Positions 4,747 to 9,125 of a DNA stretch of 9,125 bases are shown here, one piece after another. The number at the start of each line of letters is the position of its first letter. The first letter of the stretch is position 1. The stretch is from Ruminococcaceae bacterium UBA737 (GTDB lineage: Bacteria > Bacillota > Clostridia > Oscillospirales > Acutalibacteraceae), in assembly GCA_002297415.1 (NCBI GenBank), contig DBKZ01000025.1, positions 11,375 to 20,499 on the forward strand, given 5' to 3'. Position numbers and translations under genes: made by a program. The notes under the pieces are model-generated. The model had not been told where the DNA came from, made no database searches, and saw nothing but the letters and a program-made list of their open reading frames with translations.

Positions 4747-6198
4747 CTACATATTCATGGTAGGTCCGTTGTTTTCCTCAGTGGTTATATCTTCCTCGCT
4801 GTCGGCTGCAGCGGTGAGGATTCCGACCGCAAGCCCGATAACGGCACCGAGGTTGGCGGCGTTTTCCTGCGCTTCAATGCGCTTTCGGCGTTCCTCCGGG
4901 TCCTCGGCAGTGCCGTCAATTATACTGCCAACTTCCAGAATATCGCGCAGACCAGCAGCGACAGCACCACTGCCGATACCGCTGTGGCTATCATAATTTT
5001 CAATATTTTTCGGTGCAGTTTCTCTATCGTGCTGTCCAGCGTCTCGGTACTCTTTGAAAGGGTTTCGGAGCAATTCAAAATAAACTGCTCTTGATTCTTC
5101 CCAGCCTGTTCGATGAGGTTCTGCATCTGCACCGCTGTCTTGCGGTTCTCCGTCACCACTTCCCGCACCGTTTTTTCCATATACTTCGCCTCGATATTCT
5201 GTATATTGATGCAGTGGTCGCTCAGTTCCTCCGCCGTCGCCAGCCGTTCGATCATCTGATACAGCTTCGGCTGAAACTCCACCGCGTCCGCCAGCAGTTT
5301 GCTCTCCCGCTTGCGCTGCTCTATCGGGATCGCATACACCTGCGGCTGATACGGGATCTGTTCCAGTTCGGACAGCGTCCGTGCGTTTTTCTTCCTCAGC
5401 ATATCCATTGTCGAGTTCTGCTGTGTGCTGTTTTCTGATTGTGAATTCATATTCCAATACCTCTTTCAAATATTTTTCATCGTGCAGGCGGATGTCCCTG
5501 CACTTCATTCCGTTCGGGCAAGTGAAGGTGATATATTTTCGCTCATCCGTCCATGTGACTTTGTAGCCGAGCCGCTGCATTTCCCGTATAAAATCCGCAC
5601 GGTTGCCGCTGCGATTCATCACGAAATCAATATCGGACATCAGCTTGAACTTCCAACTGTCGCCCTTAGCCGCAGCGCGGTACTCGCGGCTGGAAATGTT
5701 TGCGCCGTCTTTTTTATACGGTTCCAGAACGCTCAGCCCATGCCGCTGACAGATACCGTCGCTGAGTGAGCGCAGCTTTGTCAACGTTCCGGGGTTTTGG
5801 CGGAGCTTGCTTCCGTTTTCGTAATGCACCGAGTTGATGACAAAGTGATTGTGCAGGTGCGCAACATCGGTGTGCGTGGTCACCAGCACCTCATGCCCCG
5901 GCCACGCTTTTTTCGCAAACGCCAAACCGATTTCGTGTACCTGCTCGGCGGTCACGCTTTCGCTCGGCGAAAAAGACTGCACATAATGATAAAAATTTAT
6001 TCCGCCTTTTTTGTGATGCGCAGTCTTGGTCGCCATAAATTCCGTGAAAGCATTTTCGCCGTTGCAGTTTACACCGCTCACCAAGCGGCGGCCGCTGTCT
6101 GCGTCCGCAACCTTTTTCTGCTGCAAACAGTATTCTATTACCGCTTTCATTGCGCTGATGCTTTGATTGGATTCGGGAATAAAACTAACCGTTGCCAT
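4747..6198 (-). CDS. mobA: MOBP-type relaxase (mobilization nuclease)
   Basis: A 483-residue relaxase that would nick one strand at oriT, stay bound through a tyrosine, and pilot the strand to the recipient. The catalytic domain covers about 1-250. It shows a candidate nucleophile Y23 (VIEYCLQQKK) and the metal-binding triad region H109-TDVA-H114-L-H116-N-H118-FVINS, the pattern of PF03432 relaxases. Residues about 250-425 are rich in Gly, Asp, Glu, Arg and Ala with little sign of a fold, and this is exactly where another gene is encoded in a different frame. The tail (427-483) has a charged stretch and a short hydrophobic run, GAVIGLAVGILTAAA. The start ATG shares its A with the mobC stop (TAATG), so translation is coupled. 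Confidence 0.93.
   Translation of the reverse strand: MATVSFIPESNQSISAMKAVIEYCLQQKKVADADSGRRLVSGVNCNGENAFTEFMATKTAHHKKGGINFYHYVQSFSPSESVTAEQVHEIGLAFAKKAWPGHEVLVTTHTDVAHLHNHFVINSVHYENGSKLRQNPGTLTKLRSLSDGICQRHGLSVLEPYKKDGANISSREYRAAAKGDSWKFKLMSDIDFVMNRSGNRADFIREMQRLGYKVTWTDERKYITFTCPNGMKCRDIRLHDEKYLKEVLEYEFTIRKQHTAELDNGYAEEEKRTDAVRTGTDPVSAAGVCDPDRAAQAGEQTAGGRGGVSAEAVSDDRTAGDGGGTERPLHQYTEYRGEVYGKNGAGSGDGEPQDSGADAEPHRTGWEESRAVYFELLRNPFKEYRDAGQHDRETAPKNIENYDSHSGIGSGAVAAGLRDILEVGSIIDGTAEDPEERRKRIEAQENAANLGAVIGLAVGILTAAADSEEDITTEENNGPTMNM
4920..5450 (-). CDS. Nested MobB-like membrane-anchored protein inside the relaxase gene
   Basis: 176 residues in another frame, wholly inside the relaxase gene. 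Start ATG 5450 has GAGG (5463-5460) 9 nt upstream. The N terminus (1-30) is polar. Residues about 45-148 are predicted helical with heptad-like spacing (LYQMIERLATAEELSDH, LSKSTETLDSTIEKLHRK). Residues about 150-174 form one clear membrane segment (KIMIATAVSAVVLSLLVCAIF), ending in WKLAV. It begins just where the relaxase catalytic domain stops. RSF1010 is known to carry mobB nested in mobA, encoding a membrane-associated protein that aids transfer; this gene has the same layout without evident sequence identity. A role in holding the relaxosome at the membrane is inferred. The protein-like composition and ribosome site argue against a chance ORF. Confidence 0.78.
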   Translation of the reverse strand: MNSQSENSTQQNSTMDMLRKKNARTLSELEQIPYQPQVYAIPIEQRKRESKLLADAVEFQPKLYQMIERLATAEELSDHCINIQNIEAKYMEKTVREVVTENRKTAVQMQNLIEQAGKNQEQFILNCSETLSKSTETLDSTIEKLHRKILKIMIATAVSAVVLSLLVCAIFWKLAV

Positions 6199-6515
6199 TA
6201 TCCTTTCCTCGCAATGTCCAGCAGCTGCTCGTAGATTTTCTTCTGCCCGTCGATCATATCTTCAAAATTATATGACCGAAACGCACCCGCATTGATCTTC
6301 GCCGTGATTTGATTTGAGTTGTTGCCGATGCGCTTGAGCTCGATCAGTAAGGGCTTCACATCTTCCGCAACATGAATCGGCGTTTGAAGCGACAGCAAAA
6401 CGAGATAGTCGGTGATGCTGCGCTCGGCGCGTTTTGCGTTGCGTTTGATGCGTTCTTTTTCGGTTTTGGTCAGCCGAATCGTCAGCGTGGTGTCACGCCG
6501 TCTTGGTTTACTCAT
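6198..6515 (-). CDS. mobC: MobC-like relaxosome accessory protein
   Basis: 105 residues from ATG 6515-6513, preceded by GGAGAG 8 nt upstream; a GTG nine bases earlier is in frame but less well placed. The N terminus is basic (MSKPRRRDTTLTIRLTKTEKERIKRNAKRAERSITDYLVL), with the strand-helix-helix pattern of a ribbon-helix-helix DNA-binding domain. The C-terminal part (LLIELKRIGNNSNQITAKINAG) carries the GNN-NQ signature seen in MobC/PF05713 proteins. MobC proteins bind oriT, help open the DNA and recruit the relaxase. The stop codon overlaps the relaxase start by one base. Upstream lies the hairpin-rich oriT candidate it would be expected to bind. Confidence 0.9.
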   Translation of the reverse strand: MSKPRRRDTTLTIRLTKTEKERIKRNAKRAERSITDYLVLLSLQTPIHVAEDVKPLLIELKRIGNNSNQITAKINAGAFRSYNFEDMIDGQKKIYEQLLDIARKG

Positions 6516-6529
6516 AATTATCACTCTCC

Positions 6530-6790
6530 GTTTCTAAATTCAGTGGGTTCGGGCTGCCGCCCGAGAATAAGGGGCGAGTTGCGCCGAGCGGACAGCCGGA
6601 CGCTCTGCTTGCCCCGGACGAAGTCCGGGAAATCGGTAAAACCGACGCTCCCGCAAACGCCCCAAATTTGCTTTGTTTCCGGCGCATCGTCGGTTTACCC
6701 CTACTCCCCGCCGAAAGCGGCACAAACCGCCTGTAAACCGCCGACAGGGACGAAAGGAACGCTTGGGACGAATGCTTTGGGGGTACACCG
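6530..6790. other. Candidate origin of transfer (oriT) region
   Basis: A gap of about 280 bp with no convincing gene, upstream of mobC. It holds several inverted repeats: TCGGGC/GCCCGA (6549-6554, 6559-6564), CCCGGAC/GTCCGGG with a GAA loop (6613-6619, 6623-6629), TCGGT/ACCGA (6633-6637, 6641-6645), AAACCGAC/GTCGGTTT (6639-6646, 6689-6696), and CGGTTTAC/GTAAACCG (6691-6698, 6733-6740). Their density and the location fit an oriT. I could not assign a nic site by eye. Confidence 0.45.
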
Positions 6791-6792
6791 AT

Positions 6793-7812
6793 TCAACCGT
6801 CACCAACGGCACTTTCGTCACCGGCAGAAAAAGAATACTCTATTTCCAGCAGTCGGGCTCCGTTGCTTCGGTGGCTGCGAAAGCGCACGCCGAAATCGGC
6901 AAGGCGATATTCCCAAAGATTCATCAGCCGTTTCAGTCCTCTTGCCGATACCGCCTGTCCTGCGTATTCGTTATACCGTTCGCAAAACTCCGTGTTGCTG
7001 CCGCTGTAATTTTTCTGCACCTTCATAAATTCAACCAGCAGTTCCATCTCCTTCGGCAGCAACATTTCCCGGTTCTCCATACTGTCGCCAAGCATTTTCC
7101 AAACGAATTCCTCTTTGGAAAACCGCAATTCAAGTTGGCGGTCCTCCACATCACGACCGGTGCAGTAGAGGGTGGCGCTGTCGGCATTGCGGCGGCTCTT
7201 GTCCAGCACGAAAGCGGTATCCACTGCGCCTACGATTCCGGTGGTGCCGGTCAGCTTGTTGAACGGATCGCTGTCGCCCTGTTTGCGCAGGTGATGCACC
7301 AGCAGAAGACAGATACCAAGCTCGTCCGCCAGCTGCTTTAATATCCGTATTTCCTCATAGTCGTTTGCGTAAGAGGTGTCGATGCTGTTGTTGCGCACGA
7401 TCTGAAAGGTATCCACGGCAACAAAAACCGTGTCGGGATGCTCTTTCACAAAAGCCCGTATCTGTTCGCACAGACCGTCGGACAGCGTTCCGGCAGAGGT
7501 AGCAAAAAACGCATTGGGCGGCACTTCATCGGTGATGCAAAGCAGACGATTCTGCACACGGCGCAGCGTATCCTCCAAGCAAAGGTACAGCGTTGTTCCT
7601 CCGGTTGTTTTCAGATCCCACATGGGTTCACACTTTGCAATACGAACACACAGATCCAGCACCCACCACGATTTGCCGATCTTTGATGCGCCGCCGAGGA
7701 TGCACAACCCCTGCGGCAGCAATGTGTCGACACAAAACTTTGTCGGCGGAAGTTTCATGTCCATTAAGGTTTCGCCATCGATAACGGCGAGTTTTGTTTT
7801 TTCGTCAGCCAT
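6793..7812 (-). CDS. RepA-like RecA-fold ATPase (replicative helicase type)
   Basis: 339 residues; ATG 7812 has AAGGAG 8 nt upstream. It is a single RecA/KaiC-type domain as in AAA_25/RepA hexameric helicases. Walker A is G41-ASKI-G46-K47-S48. The segment LYLCLED (75-81) matches the RepA 'ALED' motif. Walker B is FVAVD134. A later LVHHLRK (171-177) sits where RepA-type helicases have conserved His/Arg residues. The C-terminal part (about 245-325) is helical, then ends in strands, and may be a winged-helix. Such proteins unwind DNA in plasmid and element replication; here it probably supports replication or transfer of the excised circle. It is first in the operon, and no clear - strand promoter was found in 7813-7980. 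Confidence 0.85.
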   Translation of the reverse strand: MADEKTKLAVIDGETLMDMKLPPTKFCVDTLLPQGLCILGGASKIGKSWWVLDLCVRIAKCEPMWDLKTTGGTTLYLCLEDTLRRVQNRLLCITDEVPPNAFFATSAGTLSDGLCEQIRAFVKEHPDTVFVAVDTFQIVRNNSIDTSYANDYEEIRILKQLADELGICLLLVHHLRKQGDSDPFNKLTGTTGIVGAVDTAFVLDKSRRNADSATLYCTGRDVEDRQLELRFSKEEFVWKMLGDSMENREMLLPKEMELLVEFMKVQKNYSGSNTEFCERYNEYAGQAVSARGLKRLMNLWEYRLADFGVRFRSHRSNGARLLEIEYSFSAGDESAVGDG

Positions 7813-7936
7813 ACTGAAGTCTCCTTGTAAAAAAGTAAGAGCAAAAGCAGCGGCGGCGGAACCGATGCTTTCGCTCTCCTATCTATCTAATGGCTGAAAA
7901 CAGAAAAATCACATAAAATGCTGTGAACGCAAAAAT

Positions 7937-8006
7937 TCGTTTCTGAAATTTTTGTAATTTTCGGTGACAGCGAAACAGTTTTATGGTATACTGATTACAG
8001 AAACGA
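7937..8006. promoter_or_regulatory. 9-bp inverted repeat flanking the divergent promoter
   Basis: TCGTTTCTG (7937-7945) and CAGAAACGA (7998-8006) are exact complements. They bracket the + strand promoter and reach the ribosome site. They lie between the two divergent genes, so a bound protein could control the + gene and perhaps the RepA-like operon. The rest of 7813-7936 shows no gene; it reads in frame into the ATPase gene on the - strand but offers no start codon. Confidence 0.45.
7964..7992 (+). promoter_or_regulatory. SigA-type promoter for the zinc-finger protein gene
   Basis: The -35 box GTGACA (7964-7969) and -10 box TATACT (7987-7992) have a 17-nt spacer, with TG two bases before the -10 box. 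Each hexamer differs from consensus at one position. The likely start point is near 7999, giving a leader of about 18 nt with the GAGG ribosome site (8005-8008). Confidence 0.75.
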
Positions 8007-8016
8007 GGTGGCACGC

Positions 8017-9125
8017 ATGAATCTGATTGAAACAAAACCCGTGGGTGATGCGAATTTTTATAAATTTTCTGTTGACTTTACAGGTGACGATTTTATTTTA
8101 GACGGCAAAGCTTTGCCGCTCGGAATCATTACCCACGATATATTAAACATCCCCGCCGACAAGCTGCTCTACATTTTTAAGACGGGCGATAAACTCAATG
8201 ATTTGTATAACCGATTGAATGCGGAAAATTACAGTGACGAACTGTTTACAGGCATTCGGGAGACCGTAGAAAAAATACTCAATCTTATCGGAAAAATAAA
8301 ACCGTTTTCTTATTTTAATATCCGCGGGGAATATGAACATATTGATTTGCTTCTCAGCAATGATAAAATCCGGGAGTGGCAGCGCAGCTTTTCTTCCATG
8401 CCGATACCGAACATCAATTTTGTTCCCGAAGGTACGGCTATGCATGACCACATTATCGTTCTTACCGAATTCATAAAATCCTACATTTATCTTTGTGCCG
8501 ACACCTTCAATTTCTATAAGGTTGCGATGATGTATTTTGTAAATCTCACAGAGAACGGATTTCGGGATAAAGCGCTCCTTGCCGGTTTTACAAAAGAATT
8601 CTTCGGAAGAGAAGAAGTGGCGGAATGGATTGATGAACTGAACGCTACTGAGATCACACACAATTTTACGCTTGAGCCGGGAGTTTGGATGGCACCGGTT
8701 GTCCTTAAAAACAAGAACGGCTCTGCTGTTCTCGGCCGCCGAATTCATTTCGACCGTATGCTCAATTTTTATGTTACCGATATGTTCGAGGGGCTTGCCG
8801 CCGGACATTACTCTTGGCAGTGCGGAATCTGCCACCGATTTTTCTTTATGCAAACAGCGCATAAGCAACTGTATTGCAGCACCGTCAATCCGGAGTACGG
8901 TGTCCCCTGCGCCTATGTTGCAAAAAATAAGTTGAATATGCCGAAGCAGAAGAAAAAAGACGGTTTCGGCTATGCGATTTGGAAAAAGAGATACGATTCT
9001 CTGCGCAACGAAAAGCACAAAACCAATAAAAATCTTCCGTCCGCCAAATATGATGTTGATGTGTGCGATAAGGCTATCGAGCTTGCCAAACGGCATTATG
9101 AAGAGGCACAGATTGATTTTGATTA
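8017..9125 (+). CDS. Zinc-finger-like protein resembling DUF6076, cut at the window end
   Basis: At least 369 residues, start ATG 8017 with GAGG (8005-8008) 8 nt upstream. The frame is open to the window edge; the last two bases are TA, so a stop right there is possible but not shown. The first 250 residues show no motif I can name; they are mixed alpha/beta with many aromatics. Residues 269-298 hold C269-GI-C272-HRFF, C287 (QLYC) and C298 (GVPC), a likely treble-clef or CGNR-type zinc site, followed by a basic stretch (KNKLNMPKQKKKDGFGYAIWKKR). This C-terminal pattern is what I know from DUF6076 proteins of Firmicutes, whose function is unknown. Nucleic-acid binding is a guess. It is divergent from the mobilization operon, with its own promoter. 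Confidence 0.85.
   Translation, partial: MNLIETKPVGDANFYKFSVDFTGDDFILDGKALPLGIITHDILNIPADKLLYIFKTGDKLNDLYNRLNAENYSDELFTGIRETVEKILNLIGKIKPFSYFNIRGEYEHIDLLLSNDKIREWQRSFSSMPIPNINFVPEGTAMHDHIIVLTEFIKSYIYLCADTFNFYKVAMMYFVNLTENGFRDKALLAGFTKEFFGREEVAEWIDELNATEITHNFTLEPGVWMAPVVLKNKNGSAVLGRRIHFDRMLNFYVTDMFEGLAAGHYSWQCGICHRFFFMQTAHKQLYCSTVNPEYGVPCAYVAKNKLNMPKQKKKDGFGYAIWKKRYDSLRNEKHKTNKNLPSAKYDVDVCDKAIELAKRHYEEAQIDFD

Larger units (their letters stand above)
2187..7812 (-). mobile_element. Core of an integrative mobilizable element (boundaries unknown)
   Basis: Seven co-directional genes and one nested gene: RepA-like ATPase, mobC, relaxase, nested mobB-like gene, xis, int, a two-HTH protein and a hypothetical protein. 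Integration and mobilization functions are present. No coupling protein or type IV secretion genes are visible, so this fits an element that relies on another conjugative element's transfer machinery, unless those genes lie outside the window. The interval given is the gene module, not the element ends. The tRNA-Ser at 1-69 is a possible target site, but no duplicated att sequence was found. Confidence 0.75.

Noticed and set aside
6372..7341. Overlapping + strand ORFs of about 220 residues and shorter - strand ORFs over the oriT candidate
   Set aside because: Arg/Pro-rich, patchwork sequence typical of chance frames in GC-rich hairpin DNA; no ribosome sites or family motifs.
7813..7900. N-terminal extension of the RepA-like protein
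   Set aside because: The frame is open upstream to a TAG, but there is no start codon there, and ATG 7812 has a well-placed AAGGAG.
8143..9096. 317-residue antisense ORF opposite the zinc-finger gene
   Set aside because: The + frame has a promoter, ribosome site and cysteine motif; the antisense frame has none.
1..9125. CRISPR array or tandem repeats
   Set aside because: No regularly spaced repeated units were seen on reading the window.

Overview
The window looks like an accessory region of a low-to-mid GC Firmicute, probably a gut Clostridium-class (Oscillospiraceae/Lachnospiraceae-like) bacterium. The grounds are strong AGGAGG-type ribosome sites, consensus TTGACA/TATAAT promoters, hairpin-plus-U-run terminators, and the families present. 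The taxonomic call is inference.

Left part, + strand (1-2068). The 3' two thirds of a tRNA-Ser(CGA) and a perfect 15-bp hairpin come first. A leader of about 120 nt follows, with a 26-codon upstream ORF whose stop lies inside a strong intrinsic terminator. Directly after the T-run are the ribosome site and gene of a GNAT-family acetyltransferase. The next gene encodes a solitary Fic-domain protein. It has its own near-perfect promoter embedded in TTCCCCAA/TTGGGGAA inverted repeats and ends at a terminator at 2026-2068.

Middle part, - strand (7812 down to 2187). This is a compact module of an integrative mobilizable element. In transcription order it holds a RepA-like RecA-fold ATPase, a 280-bp hairpin-rich gap that is the best oriT candidate, mobC, a MOBP-type relaxase gene, an excisionase-like gene, a tyrosine integrase, a protein with two helix-turn-helix-like segments, and a small hypothetical protein. 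The module ends at a terminator at 2225-2187. Gene junctions are very tight: a TAATG overlap for mobC/mobA, and overlaps for xis/int and for the last two genes. A second complete gene lies inside the C-terminal half of the relaxase gene in another frame. It encodes a 176-residue protein with a helical body and a C-terminal membrane anchor, an arrangement like the nested mobB of RSF1010.

Right part, + strand (7937-9125). A divergent gene with its own promoter, flanked by a 9-bp inverted repeat, encodes a protein of at least 369 residues with a CxxC...C...C zinc-finger-like segment (resembling DUF6076 proteins). It runs to the window edge.

How it fits together: MobC and the relaxase would nick and lead the DNA at oriT, the nested membrane protein may link the relaxosome to the envelope, and the RepA-like ATPase may help the excised circle replicate or unwind. 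Xis and Int would handle excision and integration, and the two-HTH protein is a likely regulator. The GNAT, Fic and zinc-finger genes look like cargo or flanking genes. No element ends (att sites) were found, so the true boundaries are unknown. No complete undescribed system is proven here. The best candidates for new biology are the upstream-ORF attenuator, the nested mobilization gene, and the Gln-variant Fic protein with its operator array.
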